Source: Pseudomonas baetica
GTDB taxonomy: Bacteria; Pseudomonadota; Gammaproteobacteria; Pseudomonadales; Pseudomonadaceae
Assembly: GCF_002813455.1 (NCBI RefSeq)
Contig: NZ_PHHE01000001.1
Span: 1,550,001-1,614,000 of the forward strand
Reading direction: 5' to 3'
DNA length: 64,000 nucleotides
In this document: positions 20,219 to 29,314 of the stretch, one piece after another
Numbering within the stretch: position 1 is the first letter of the stretch
Layout: every line of letters begins with the position of its first letter
Made by a program: the position numbers and the translations under genes
Notes under the pieces: model-generated
Told to the model about the DNA's origin: nothing
Seen by the model: the letters and a program-made list of their open reading frames with translations, nothing else
The model's database searches: none

Positions 20219-20659
20219 ATGACCTTTGTGTTGGCTCAATGGCTGGTGACAACGTTCGCGGTAATCGCCCTGGTGCATGTGTACTGGGCGCTGGGTGGGC
20301 AGTGGGCGGCGGTGGCGGCGGTGCCGCAAGTGCCGGTGGAAGGTTTTGTCAAAACGATGCGCCCGGCGTTCAAGCCGTCGGGCTGGATCACGTTGCTGGT
20401 GGCGGGGGCGTTATTGGTGATTGCCGCGCTGGTGTGTTTGCGGGTCGGCTGGGGAATGCCGGCAATGCATCACAAAGCGCTGCAATGGGTGATCAGTGCG
20501 ATTGCATTGTTGATGTTTGCCCGGGCGATTGGCGATTCGCATCTGGTGGGGTTTTTCAAGGAAGTGAAAGGGTCACGGTTTGCGCGGCTGGATACCTGGG
20601 TGTATTCGCCGTTGTGTCTGGGCTTGGGGGCGGGGTTGTTGGCGGTGGCTTGGGTCTGA
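20219..20659 (+). CDS. DUF3995 family membrane protein
   Basis: 146 residues from MTFVLAQWLVTTFAVIALVH. Four hydrophobic helices span the inner membrane (near 5-25, 58-80, 92-110 and 128-146), with the family segments VHVYWALGGQWA and RAIGDSHLVGFFKEVKGSRFARLDTW, the latter given here by its ends only. The start was set by length and the hydrophobic N-terminus; the frame opens 30 bases earlier. Function is unknown. It is divergent from the DUF2946 gene. Confidence 0.8.
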   Translation: MTFVLAQWLVTTFAVIALVHVYWALGGQWAAVAAVPQVPVEGFVKTMRPAFKPSGWITLLVAGALLVIAALVCLRVGWGMPAMHHKALQWVISAIALLMFARAIGDSHLVGFFKEVKGSRFARLDTWVYSPLCLGLGAGLLAVAWV

Positions 20660-20693
20660 GTCTGATAGGGATGTGTGTGGTTGGCAGGGCAGG

Positions 20694-20766
20694 CCTCTTC
20701 GCGGGCAAGCCCGCTCCCACAGGGGATCGCATTCCAATTGTGGGAGCGAGCCTGCTCGCGAAGAGG
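20694..20766. repeat. REP inverted pair (gcgagcaagcccgctccc class)
   Basis: Inverted copies of the same core as 17445-17509 form a hairpin from cctcttcgcg to cgcgaagagg. It lies between the convergent DUF3995 and mrpG genes. Confidence 0.85.
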
Positions 20767-20794
20767 GTGGACCCGGCAACACAAAACTGCTGGG

Positions 20795-21157
20795 TCAGCT
20801 ACCGCTTTCCGTACGGCGGCTGCTGACCTCTGCCGGCACATCATCCCCGGCCATACGTTTGCGGAACAACGCCGCCCGCGCCAGCAGCAACGTGGTCACC
20901 GGCACTGTGATCGCCAATAGAATCGGGATCAGCCAGGCATGCAGCACCGGCCCGGATTTCAACGCTGAAAAGCAAATGATCGACGCCAGTGCCACACACC
21001 ACGCCCCCAGCGTCGACGCCAGCGCCGGTGGGTGCATGCGCTGGAAATAATCCTTCATCCGCAATAATCCGGTCGCGCCAATCAGGGCGAACACGCCGCT
21101 GAGCACCAGCAGGATCGCCACCGGAATCTCAACCCAAACAGACAACTCCGCGTTCAT
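20795..21157 (-). CDS. mrpG: Mrp/Sha monovalent cation/H+ antiporter subunit G
   Basis: 120 residues with three membrane helices; the family segments GVFALIGATGLLRMKDYFQR and HPPALASTLGAWC mark MnhG/PhaG. It is the last gene of the operon, its ATG overlapping the subunit F stop (ATGA). It is required for the multi-subunit Na+(K+)/H+ exchange complex in the inner membrane. Confidence 0.9.
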   Translation of the reverse strand: MNAELSVWVEIPVAILLVLSGVFALIGATGLLRMKDYFQRMHPPALASTLGAWCVALASIICFSALKSGPVLHAWLIPILLAITVPVTTLLLARAALFRKRMAGDDVPAEVSSRRTESGS

Positions 21158-21432
21158 TCGATCACCTCGCCACGCAGCAGGAATTTCGCCAGGGCAAATG
21201 AGCCGACGAAGCCGAACAGCGCGATCAGCAGCGCCGCTTCGAAGTAAGTGTCACTGGAGTAACGAATGCCCAGGGTGAGCATCATCAGCATCGCGACGAT
21301 GTACAGATAGTCCAGCGCCAGTACCCGATCCTGCGCCGAAGGCCCTTTGAACAGGCGGACCAGGGTCAGCACCATGGCCAATGAAAACAGGAACAGCGTC
21401 AGCAGGATTGCGTTCGACAGTAATGGGCTCAT
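21154..21432 (-). CDS. mrpF: Mrp/Sha antiporter subunit F
   Basis: 92 residues, three helices, with the MnhF signature RLFKGPSAQDRVLALDYLY. It overlaps both neighbours by four bases, so translation is coupled along the operon. Its role follows from family and position. Confidence 0.9.
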   Translation of the reverse strand: MSPLLSNAILLTLFLFSLAMVLTLVRLFKGPSAQDRVLALDYLYIVAMLMMLTLGIRYSSDTYFEAALLIALFGFVGSFALAKFLLRGEVIE

Positions 21433-21917
21433 TCGAAAATCTCCATCAGCGGCCGCTCGTAAGTGCTCTTGAAGTGCTCGATGAATTGCGCCTCGTCATC
21501 CAGATCCCAGACATGCAATAACAGAATGCTGCGATCCAGCGCCAGCTCTGACCACACCGTACCGGGCACTACGGTGCAGATCATCGCCAGCGTCGCCAGG
21601 CCGTGGGCATCGCGCAGCTCGAGCGGCACTTTGACGAAGCACGAACGAGGGGGGCGGCGGCCGGCGTTGAGCACGCCCCAGGCGACGATCAGATTGGACA
21701 TCACCACGTCACGCCCTACGATCATGAACAGGCGCAGAATCGTTCCCGGACGGCGAATGCGCACCTGTTTAGGACGCAGTTTGCGCATCATCAACGGTGC
21801 CGCGAAACCCAGTATGGCGCCGAGCAGCAGATTGCCGGGGCTGATCGACAGGTTCAGCGTCAACCACAAGACGCACAGTGCGATGGACAGCAACGGGGCA
21901 GGAAATACACGTTTCAT
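21429..21917 (-). CDS. mrpE: Mrp/Sha antiporter subunit E
   Basis: 162 residues from MKRVFPAPLLSIALCVLWL. Two N-terminal helices carry the family segment SPGNLLLGAILGFAAPLMM, and a soluble C-terminal part includes ATLAMICTVVPGTVWSEL. The frame is open far upstream but the ATG overlapping the subunit D stop is the natural start. It belongs to the Mrp complex. Confidence 0.9.
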   Translation of the reverse strand: MKRVFPAPLLSIALCVLWLTLNLSISPGNLLLGAILGFAAPLMMRKLRPKQVRIRRPGTILRLFMIVGRDVVMSNLIVAWGVLNAGRRPPRSCFVKVPLELRDAHGLATLAMICTVVPGTVWSELALDRSILLLHVWDLDDEAQFIEHFKSTYERPLMEIFE

Positions 21918-23593
21918 GGCTGCACCTCCTGCAAGGCTGTCCGGGCTTCCGGGCTCGGTACGGCGCGGGTGCCGAGCACCGCCATCACGTATTGCTGCGG
22001 GTTGTTCAGCGCGTCGGCAGTGGCCTGGGTGTAGCGCAGCAGCGGTTCGGCCTTGAAGGTCAGAGCGATGCTCAATCCCAACAGCAGGAAAATCGGCGCG
22101 CATTCAAGCTTGCGCAACAGCGGTGAAGGGCGCTCCTCTGGCGTCCAGAAGCGCTGGATGCCCAAGCGCGAGAACGCCATCAAAGAGGCCAGCCCGGACA
22201 GGATCAGCAGCGCCAGCAACGCCCATGCGGCGTTGGAAATCGGCGCCCCGCTGCCCAGCCCCAGTGGATTGAGCAGCGCGCCGATCAGACTGAGCTTGCC
22301 GATGAAGCCGGACAACGGCGGCATGCCAATGATCAGCAGGGCGCAGGCAATGAAGCTCAAGCCGAGGAACGCCATGGTCCATGGGATGACCTGACCGACC
22401 ACGGCTTTCTGTTCGTCGTCGAGGTTGATGCCCTTGGGCGGTTGCAGGGATTCCTGCGGTCGTGGCAGCAATTCGCTTTCATCTTCCAGCGGGATTTCGT
22501 TGGCCGAGCGCGAACGCTCGATCAATTCGGCCAGCAGGAACAGTGCACTCAACGCCAGTGTCGAGCTGACCAGATAGAACAGCGCCGCACCAATCAGGTT
22601 CGGCTGGGCGAAACCGATGGCCGACAGCAAGATCCCCGCCGACACCAGAATGCTCAGGCTGGCCATGCGCTCCAGACGTTGGGCGGCAATAATCGCCAGC
22701 GCCGCGCAGGCGATGGTCGCCATGCCGCCGTAGATCAGCCAGTCGCCACCGAAGAACGCCGAAGCCCCGGCCTGGCCGGAGAACAGCAGCGTCCACAGGC
22801 GCAGAAGGGTGTAGACGCCGACCTTGGTCATGATCGCGAACATCGCCGCCACCGGGGCACTGGCCGAGGAGTAGGCCGGCACCAGCCAGAAGTTCAGCGG
22901 CCACATACCGGCCTTGGCCAGGAACGCTACCGCCAGAATCCCCGCGCCAGCGTGCAGCAAGCCACGGTCGGCTTCCGGCACCAGCGGGATTTTCAGCGCC
23001 AGATCGGCCATGTTCAGCGTGCCGGTGACGCCATAGATCAATGCCGCGCCAATCAGGAACAGTGAGGAGGCGAGCAGGTTGATCGAAATGTAATGCAGCC
23101 CCGACGACACCCGCGCCCGGCCCGAGCCGTGCAGCAACAAGCCATATGAAGCGGCGAGCAACACTTCGAAGAACACGAACAGGTTGAATAGATCCGCCGT
23201 GAGGAATGCGCCATACAGGCCCATCAGCTGGATCTGGAACAATGCGTGGAAGCTCGACCCCGCGCCATCCCAGCGTGCCATCGCAAAGAGCAGGGCGCTG
23301 ACGCCGATGATCCCGGTGAGTACCAGCATCAACGCCGACAGGCGATCGACCACCAGCACGATGCCGAACGGCGCCTGCCAGTTACCCGGCAGATACACGC
23401 CGATGGAGCCCGGCACGCCGGTGGTCTGCGTCCATTGCAGCAGCATGACCGAGATAAACAGGCCGACGAGGCTGGAGAACAGGTTGATTTTCGCCTTCAG
23501 CGGCCGGTGCTTCTCACCGAGCATCAGCATGACGGCAGCGGTCAGCAGCGGCAGCAGAATCGGTGCGGCGATCAGGTGAGTCATCGCCATCAT
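21914..23593 (-). CDS. mrpD: Mrp/Sha antiporter subunit D (NuoN/NuoL-like)
   Basis: 559 residues with about 14 membrane helices, homologous to proton-pumping subunits of complex I. Supporting segments are LFVFFEVLLAASYGLLLHGS and FLAKAGMWPLNFWLVPAYSS, which hold the conserved glutamate and lysine of this family, and AMFAIMTKVGVYTLLRLWTL. It has an ATGA overlap with subunit C. Together with subunit A it would form the ion-translocating part. Confidence 0.92.
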   Translation of the reverse strand: MMAMTHLIAAPILLPLLTAAVMLMLGEKHRPLKAKINLFSSLVGLFISVMLLQWTQTTGVPGSIGVYLPGNWQAPFGIVLVVDRLSALMLVLTGIIGVSALLFAMARWDGAGSSFHALFQIQLMGLYGAFLTADLFNLFVFFEVLLAASYGLLLHGSGRARVSSGLHYISINLLASSLFLIGAALIYGVTGTLNMADLALKIPLVPEADRGLLHAGAGILAVAFLAKAGMWPLNFWLVPAYSSASAPVAAMFAIMTKVGVYTLLRLWTLLFSGQAGASAFFGGDWLIYGGMATIACAALAIIAAQRLERMASLSILVSAGILLSAIGFAQPNLIGAALFYLVSSTLALSALFLLAELIERSRSANEIPLEDESELLPRPQESLQPPKGINLDDEQKAVVGQVIPWTMAFLGLSFIACALLIIGMPPLSGFIGKLSLIGALLNPLGLGSGAPISNAAWALLALLILSGLASLMAFSRLGIQRFWTPEERPSPLLRKLECAPIFLLLGLSIALTFKAEPLLRYTQATADALNNPQQYVMAVLGTRAVPSPEARTALQEVQP

Positions 23594-23934
23594 TCTTTAG
23601 GCTCCCGGCCGTCAACGTGGTCGGTACCGGTCAGACCGCGCGAGGCAAGCAGAACGACGAGGAACAACGCGGTCATGGCGAAGCTGATGACGATCGCGGT
23701 GAGGACCAGTGCCTGTGGCAGCGGGTCGGTGTAATGCAGCAGGTCTTGGGTCACGCCATCCTTGATCACCGGCTCCTTGCCGATGAACAGGCTGCCCATG
23801 CTGAAGATGAACAGGTTGACGCCGTACGACAGCAGGCACAGGCCCATGACCACCTGGAAGGTCCGGGGCCGCAGGATCAGCCAGACGCCGGATGCGGCGA
23901 GCACGCCGATGGCGATTGCGATGACTTCTTCCAT
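23590..23934 (-). CDS. mrpC: Mrp/Sha antiporter subunit C (NuoK-like)
   Basis: 114 residues, three helices, NuoK-like, with the segments GVWLILRPRTFQVVMGLCLL and GVNLFIFSMGSLFIGKEP and a helix ending VLTAIVISFAMTALFLVVL. It overlaps subunit A upstream and D downstream by one to four bases. Confidence 0.9.
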   Translation of the reverse strand: MEEVIAIAIGVLAASGVWLILRPRTFQVVMGLCLLSYGVNLFIFSMGSLFIGKEPVIKDGVTQDLLHYTDPLPQALVLTAIVISFAMTALFLVVLLASRGLTGTDHVDGREPKE

Positions 23935-26852
23935 CAGACGGCTCCTTTGCTGGCGACGGACTTGGGCAGAGACGCGGTCTTGTGGCCACGCACCGATTGG
24001 TGGGCGAGGGCAGTCAGGATCAACAGTGTCGAGCCCACGACCACGGCATACACACCGATATCAAAGAACAGCGCGCTGGCGACATGGATGTCACCCAGCA
24101 ACGGCAAGCTGAAATGCCAGGTGTGGGTGGTGAGGAACGGATAGCCGACCACCATCGCCCCGAGCCCGGTGGCGGTGGCGAACAGCAACCCGGTGCCCAT
24201 CCAGCGCAGTGGCCGCAGGCTCATTTGCGCCTCGACCCACTGCGTACCGGCCACCATGTATTGCAGGATGAACGCCACCGACATCACCAGTCCGGCGACG
24301 AAACCGCCGCCCGGTTGATTGTGGCCACGCATGAACAGGTAGAACGACACCACCAGCGCAATCGGCAGCAGCAGGCGCACCAGCACCGCCGGCACCATCA
24401 TGAAGCCGAGTGCGGTGTCACTGGCCGAACGCGGGTTGACCAGATCGGTGACCACGTCGGGCGCCAACAGACGTTGCTGGGCTGGCAGTTGCAGGCTTTC
24501 TTTCGGTGGGCGGAAGCGGCGCAGCAGCGCGAAAACGGTCAGCGCCACGGCGACCAGTACGGTGATTTCGCCGAGGGTATCGAAGCCCCGGAAGTCCACC
24601 AGCATCACGTTGACTACGTTGCTGCCACCGCCCTCGGGCATGGCGCGGCTGAGGTAGAACGAGGAAATGTCATTTGGCGTCTGCCGCGTGAGCATGGCGT
24701 AGGACAGCAGCGCCATGCCGCCACCGACCGCAATCGACAGCAGCAAGTCGCGCAGACGACGAATTCGCGCTTTGCGCAGGCTGCTCGGCAGTGGCGTGAC
24801 TTCTTCGATCCGCCGTGGCAACCAGCGCAAACCCAACAGGATCAGCACGGTGGTCACCACTTCGACCGCCAGTTGCGTCAGCGCCAGATCCGGTGCGGAG
24901 AACCAGACAAAGGTCACGCAGGTCATCAATCCGCAGACGCTGACCATCGTCAGTGCCGCGAGACGGTGATACTTGGCTTGCCACGCGGCGCCGAGGGCGC
25001 ATGCAATCGCCAGCAGCCACAGGGTGACAAAGACGATGGAGCCCGGAATCTTCGGTCGGTCACCCCAGCTCAGGGTGCTGTGCAGCATCGGGATCAGGCC
25101 GGCGAGCACCGCTGCCAGCACCACGAGGAACAGCTGCATCTGCAGACGCCGAGTGCCAAGTCGGCGCTCTACCCGTCGTGCCAGGCGCATCATTACCACC
25201 AGACTGCGTTCGAACAGGCGCTTGCCGTTGAAGCGACCTACCAGTGGCGGATATTTGAAGCGGCCCTGTCTGAACTGATTGCGCAGCAACAGGTAGAGCG
25301 CGATGCCGCCAGACATGGCGATCAGGCTCATGATCATCGGCGCGTTCAAACCGTGCCAGATTGCCAGGCTGTATTCGGGCAAGGTGCCGCCGACTACCGG
25401 CAACGCTGCAGCGGCCAGTAAGGGGCCGACGATTTGTGCCGGGAAAATCCCCACCAGCAGGCAGGCGAATACCAGCAGTTCGACCGGCGCGCGCATCCAG
25501 CGCGGCGGTTCGTGCGGGGTGTGCGGCAAGTCGGTGGCCGGCGGGCCGAAGAACACGTCAACGGTGAAACGCAGCGAATAGGCGACGCTGAAGGTGCCGG
25601 CGATGGTCGCGACAATCGGCAACGCAGCTTCGACCCACGCCGTGGCGTTGATGAACACGGTCTCGGCGAAGAACATTTCTTTCGACAGGAAACCGTTGAG
25701 CAGCGGTACGCCCGCCATCGAGGCGCTGGCGACCATGGCCAGCGTCGCGGTGAACGGGATCAGTTTGATCAGCCCGCTGAGTTTGCGGATGTCGCGGGTG
25801 CCGCTTTCGTGGTCGATGATGCCGGCGGCCATGAACAGCGAGGCTTTGAATGTGGCGTGGTTGAGGATGTGGAACACCGCAGCGACGGCGGCCAGCGGAC
25901 TGTTCAGGCCCAGCAGCAGCGTGATCAGGCCGAGATGGCTGATGGTCGAGTAGGCGAGCAGGCCCTTGAGATCGTTCTGGAACATCGCGCAATAAGCGCC
26001 AAGTAACAAGGTACACGCGCCGGCGCCGCTGACGATGTAGAACCATTCTTCACTGCCGGACAGCGATGGCCACAGACGCGCGAGCAGGAAAACCCCGGCC
26101 TTGACCATGGTTGCCGAATGCAGGTACGCGGAGACTGGCGTTGGCGCCGCCATGGCATGGGGCAGCCAGAAGTGGAAGGGGAACTGAGCACTTTTGCTGA
26201 GTGCGCCGATAAGAATGAGGGGTAAGAGGATGGGGTAGAGGGCATGTGCGCGAATCTGATCGCCGGCGGCCAGGACCTTGTCCAGGTCATAGCTGCCGAC
26301 GACATGGCCGAGGATCATGACCCCCGCCAGCAGGCACAACCCACCGGCACCGGTGACCATCAACGCCATGTAGGCGCCGCGACGGGCGTCGGCGCGGTGG
26401 TGCCAGTAGCCGATCAGCAGGAACGAGAAGAGGCTGGTCAGTTCCCAGAAGAACACCATCTGGATCAGGTTGCCGGAGATCACCAAGCCGAGCATGGCCC
26501 CCATGAACGCCAGGAAAAACGCGAAGAAACGCGGCACCGGATCGTCCGGCGACATGTAATAACGGGCATATAAAGAGACGAGGGTGCCGATGCCGAGGAC
26601 CAGCATCGAGAACAGCCAGGCGAAGCCGTCCATGCGCAGAACGAAGTTCAAGCCGAGGCTGGGCAGCCACATGAACTCTTCGCGGATCACGCCGCCGTGG
26701 GCGATTTGCGGGTACAGCATTGCCACCTGAACGGTGCCGATCAGAGCGACCAGGCCTGCCAACAGGGATTCGGTATTACGCGCGTTGTGTGGCAGCACCG
26801 CTGCCAGACAGCTGCCAATGAATGGCAGAAGCAGTAGAACTATCAGGGACAT
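23934..26852 (-). CDS. mrpA: Mrp/Sha antiporter subunit A, fused A/B form
   Basis: 972 residues, first gene of the six-gene operon. Residues 1 to about 500 are NuoL-like (FFWELTSLFSFLLIGYWHHR, LSKSAQFPFHFWLPHAMAAP with the conserved Lys, and LHSATMVKAGVFLLARLWP). A long C-terminal extension includes the MnhB-like portion (about 820-960: GGGFVAGLVMSVAFILQYMV). There is no separate mrpB, consistent with the A/B fusion known in the P. aeruginosa sha operon. The complex exchanges monovalent cations for protons and supports salt and alkali tolerance. Confidence 0.92.
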   Translation of the reverse strand: MSLIVLLLLPFIGSCLAAVLPHNARNTESLLAGLVALIGTVQVAMLYPQIAHGGVIREEFMWLPSLGLNFVLRMDGFAWLFSMLVLGIGTLVSLYARYYMSPDDPVPRFFAFFLAFMGAMLGLVISGNLIQMVFFWELTSLFSFLLIGYWHHRADARRGAYMALMVTGAGGLCLLAGVMILGHVVGSYDLDKVLAAGDQIRAHALYPILLPLILIGALSKSAQFPFHFWLPHAMAAPTPVSAYLHSATMVKAGVFLLARLWPSLSGSEEWFYIVSGAGACTLLLGAYCAMFQNDLKGLLAYSTISHLGLITLLLGLNSPLAAVAAVFHILNHATFKASLFMAAGIIDHESGTRDIRKLSGLIKLIPFTATLAMVASASMAGVPLLNGFLSKEMFFAETVFINATAWVEAALPIVATIAGTFSVAYSLRFTVDVFFGPPATDLPHTPHEPPRWMRAPVELLVFACLLVGIFPAQIVGPLLAAAALPVVGGTLPEYSLAIWHGLNAPMIMSLIAMSGGIALYLLLRNQFRQGRFKYPPLVGRFNGKRLFERSLVVMMRLARRVERRLGTRRLQMQLFLVVLAAVLAGLIPMLHSTLSWGDRPKIPGSIVFVTLWLLAIACALGAAWQAKYHRLAALTMVSVCGLMTCVTFVWFSAPDLALTQLAVEVVTTVLILLGLRWLPRRIEEVTPLPSSLRKARIRRLRDLLLSIAVGGGMALLSYAMLTRQTPNDISSFYLSRAMPEGGGSNVVNVMLVDFRGFDTLGEITVLVAVALTVFALLRRFRPPKESLQLPAQQRLLAPDVVTDLVNPRSASDTALGFMMVPAVLVRLLLPIALVVSFYLFMRGHNQPGGGFVAGLVMSVAFILQYMVAGTQWVEAQMSLRPLRWMGTGLLFATATGLGAMVVGYPFLTTHTWHFSLPLLGDIHVASALFFDIGVYAVVVGSTLLILTALAHQSVRGHKTASLPKSVASKGAV

Positions 26853-26980
26853 AGGCTTCTAATCTGCGGAAGTTTGTGAAGCATCATACGTGCCAGCTCC
26901 CCGATCACCAAACGCCAGGATGTCTCAGAATCCTACAAAGTAGTCTGGATATTTGTGTTTGGCCGTGTTTCAACGGCGAA

Positions 26981-27060
26981 AAAAGAGCGCAGCCTTCGGC
27001 AGCTCCTACAGGAAAACGCATTCCAATAATGTAGGAGTTGCCGAAGGCTGCGATCTTTTG
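26981..27060. repeat. REP inverted pair (gtaggagctgccgaaggc class)
   Basis: Inverted copies of a gcagccttcggcagctccta core around an ~20-base centre, between mrpA and the EamA gene. Adjacent bases 26853-26980 hold the mrp promoter region; no gene was seen there. Confidence 0.8.
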
Positions 27061-27070
27061 ATCTTTGCTT

Positions 27071-28009
27071 TCAATTGCCGTTGTCGTTCTCTAGTGCGCC
27101 TTCAATTTCAACGGCAGCCTTACCCTTGGTCTTCAACTCACTGACAATCACCGCCGCCACAATCAACCCGGCGCCCACCAGCGCAATCGCCGGCAACCGT
27201 TCTCCGGCAAGTCGCCCGACAATCCCGGCCCAGACCGGCTCACCGGCATAGATCAACGTCGCCCGAGTCGGCGAAACACTCTTCTGCGCCCAGTTCATCG
27301 CCACCTGAATCGCCGCACTCGCCGCGCCGAGGCCCAGCGCAGTCGACAGCAGCAACCAGGAAAAATCGGGAATCGCCTCTCCAGTCGGCACCACCATCAA
27401 GAATGACAACACCGACGTCGTGGCCAGTTGCACCACGGTCACCCGGCGTACATCAACCTGGCCGGCGTAGGTGCTGATCAGAATGATCTCGGCGGCAATG
27501 GCGATGGCGCTGATCAGGGTAGCGATTTCACCGGGACTGAAATTCAGCGACGCCCCGGACGGCCCAGACAACAGCATCAACCCGGTAAACGCGAGCATGA
27601 TGCCAATGCTCGGCATCAAACCTGGTCGCCGCCCCAGCACCAGCCATTGCAGCAAGGGTACAAACGGCACGTACAGCGCGGTAATGAACGCCGACTGACT
27701 GCTTGGAATCGTCTGCAGTCCCACCGTCTGCAAGCCGTAACCAAGCATGATCGCCACGCCGATGAAGGCGCCGGCTTTGAGTTCAAACAAGGTCAGTTCG
27801 CGCAGGTGGCGCCAGGAAAACAGGGCAACGATGGCGGCAGCGGCGGCAAAGCGCAGGCCGACGAAGAACATCGGGCCGCTGACGGTCATCGCGTGCTGCA
27901 CCAGCAGAAAGGTGCCGCCCCAGACCATGGTGATCAGCACCAGCACACACTCGGCTTTGCTGAAACGGGAGAAACGAAGGGAGGTATCGGGGCGATTCAC
28001 TGACGTCAT
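27071..28009 (-). CDS. EamA-family (DMT) transporter
   Basis: 312 residues from MTSVNRPDTSLRFSRFSKAE. Ten hydrophobic helices arranged as two EamA repeats; repeat 1 has ITMVWGGTFLLVQHAM and QTIPSSQSAFITALYVPFVP, repeat 2 has TRATLIYAGEPVWAGIVGRL. It is an inner-membrane exporter of metabolites or amino acids. The start was placed at the ATG at 28009; the frame extends 31 codons into the intergenic region with no ribosome site. It is divergent from an XRE-cupin regulator, a common pairing in which the regulator controls the exporter. Confidence 0.87.
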   Translation of the reverse strand: MTSVNRPDTSLRFSRFSKAECVLVLITMVWGGTFLLVQHAMTVSGPMFFVGLRFAAAAAIVALFSWRHLRELTLFELKAGAFIGVAIMLGYGLQTVGLQTIPSSQSAFITALYVPFVPLLQWLVLGRRPGLMPSIGIMLAFTGLMLLSGPSGASLNFSPGEIATLISAIAIAAEIILISTYAGQVDVRRVTVVQLATTSVLSFLMVVPTGEAIPDFSWLLLSTALGLGAASAAIQVAMNWAQKSVSPTRATLIYAGEPVWAGIVGRLAGERLPAIALVGAGLIVAAVIVSELKTKGKAAVEIEGALENDNGN

Positions 28010-28057
28010 GTCCTTGCACGCTGGAGAAAGAGCGACGCACAATGCGCCAAATGTTGC

Positions 28058-28069
28058 GCAGTATACTGC
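28058..28069. promoter_or_regulatory. perfect 12-bp palindrome, candidate operator 1
   Basis: gcagtatactgc is self-complementary and lies in the 85-bp gap between the divergent EamA and XRE-cupin genes. A second site of the same form (gcaNtataNtgc) is centred 29 bp away. Binding by the XRE protein is inferred from position. Confidence 0.5.
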
Positions 28070-28086
28070 CCAGCCCCAGCGAGTGA

Positions 28087-28098
28087 GCAATATAGTGC
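28087..28098. promoter_or_regulatory. candidate operator 2 overlapping the regulator start
   Basis: gcaatatagtgc matches the first palindrome at 10 of 12 positions and overlaps the GTG at 28095. That placement would allow autorepression if the XRE protein binds it. Confidence 0.45.
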
Positions 28099-28658
28099 AC
28101 AAAGATTCCAGTCAACGAGCCTCCGTCCTCCAACACGTCAGCCAGAATGTCCGGCGTCTGCGCCATGCCGCCGACATGAGCCAGACCGCACTGGCGGAAA
28201 AGTCCGGGGTCAGTCGGCGCATGCTGGTGGCGATCGAGGCGGGTGAAAAAAACGTCAGCCTGACCACCCTTGATCGCGTTGCCGAAGCGCTCGACGTTGC
28301 CTTCAGCGACTTGATTCAGGCGTCCGACGCCCGTGATCCGAGCCGGATCAACGAGGTGGCGTGGGCCGGCGTGATTCCCGGCAGCAAAGCGGTATTGCTG
28401 TCAAAAGCCAGCGCGACCCGCGAAGTCGAGCAATGGGAGTGGTGTCTGCAACCAGGCGAGGTCTACCCCTCGCAACCGGATGCCGATGGCTGGAGTGAGC
28501 AGATCTATGTCTTCGAAGGCTGTCTGACGTTAATGCTTGGCGAGCAACCGCAGCACATCAGCGCGGGCGAGTTCTTCATGTTCGCCAGCAACCAGCCGCA
28601 CGCCTATCGCAATGATGGGGAAGTGGCGACGCGGTTTGTTCGTAATGTGGTGATTTGA
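28095..28658 (+). CDS. XRE-family regulator with C-terminal cupin domain
   Basis: 187 residues from a GTG. An N-terminal HTH_3 (about 15-70: MSQTALAEKSGVSRRMLVAI) is followed by a cupin (about 105-185: WEWCLQPGEVYPSQPDADGW, EQIYVFEGCLTLMLGEQPQH, GEFFMFASNQPHAYRNDG). Such proteins sense a small molecule in the cupin and repress a neighbouring gene, here probably the EamA exporter and itself. The open frame extends upstream through antisense sequence of the exporter; no ATG fits, so the GTG is the best start. Confidence 0.85.
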   Translation: MHKDSSQRASVLQHVSQNVRRLRHAADMSQTALAEKSGVSRRMLVAIEAGEKNVSLTTLDRVAEALDVAFSDLIQASDARDPSRINEVAWAGVIPGSKAVLLSKASATREVEQWEWCLQPGEVYPSQPDADGWSEQIYVFEGCLTLMLGEQPQHISAGEFFMFASNQPHAYRNDGEVATRFVRNVVI

Positions 28659-28792
28659 TTGCCGAATGCCGTTCGTCGGGAAAGAGGTTGAACCTGTAAT
28701 TTCTGACAGTAGACAGAAAAGTACGTTGAGTGCCAAATCCATATCGCGTGCCTCGTCTTGGTGCACGCATAAACATAAAGAAGGAGTTGGAT

Positions 28793-29128
28793 ATGGCACG
28801 CTTGAAAGCACTAATAATTAAAGAAGCGGAAAATGGAGAAATCAAACTGTCGGACGTTCCTGCTCAGGGTGCAACGGCGATTATTGAGGTTTCTTCTTAT
28901 ATAGAACATGCCTCTAGAGTTGAGGTCTATGCCAAAAATCAGGGAAAGCTACATCTCTTGGCGGAACAGCAATCTTTTGAGCCAGTGGGAAGTAAATACC
29001 AGGTTCTCATTCCCAAGGCGAAGTTGCTGGACTTGCTCGGCTCGAGCAAGGAGCTTTGTTACCTGATCTATGACATTCACGAAAATGAAAACGAATCGGA
29101 ATCCGTTTTCTACAATATTTTCCATTGA
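28793..29128 (+). CDS. hypothetical protein
   Basis: 111 residues from MARLKALIIKEAENGEIKLS, with AAGGAG seven bases before the ATG. The predicted alternation (TAIIEVSSYIEHASRVEVYA, GKLHLLAEQQSFEPVGSKYQ, ELCYLIYDIHENENESES) suggests a small beta-rich domain like those of secreted or immunity-type proteins, but no family is recognised. Its base composition is lower in GC than its neighbours, which suggests acquisition by transfer. A terminator follows. Confidence 0.65.
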   Translation: MARLKALIIKEAENGEIKLSDVPAQGATAIIEVSSYIEHASRVEVYAKNQGKLHLLAEQQSFEPVGSKYQVLIPKAKLLDLLGSSKELCYLIYDIHENENESESVFYNIFH

Positions 29129-29150
29129 TACAAACTGTCTTCTAGAGGTA

Positions 29151-29177
29151 TAGGCCTCAGCTGCCGGGGCCTATTTT
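29151..29177 (+). terminator. rho-independent terminator
   Basis: Stem taggcc/ggccta with an 11-base loop followed by TTTT, 22 bases after the stop of the 111-residue protein. Confidence 0.6.
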
Positions 29178-29314
29178 AGTTTCTACAAAGTTTGTTTCCT
29201 GCAGGTAGCGATCTTTTTGCTGCGTTTGCCGTAAACGTTTCTGATGCTTTCATTCTCCCTTCTCAAATGATTAATCTGGCGCGACAGCGGCAGAAATCGA
29301 ATAACGAGAGCGGC

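Noticed and set aside
23982..25421. 479-codon plus-strand frame opposite mrpA
   Set aside because: The composition (very high Gln, His and Arg) is typical of an antisense shadow.
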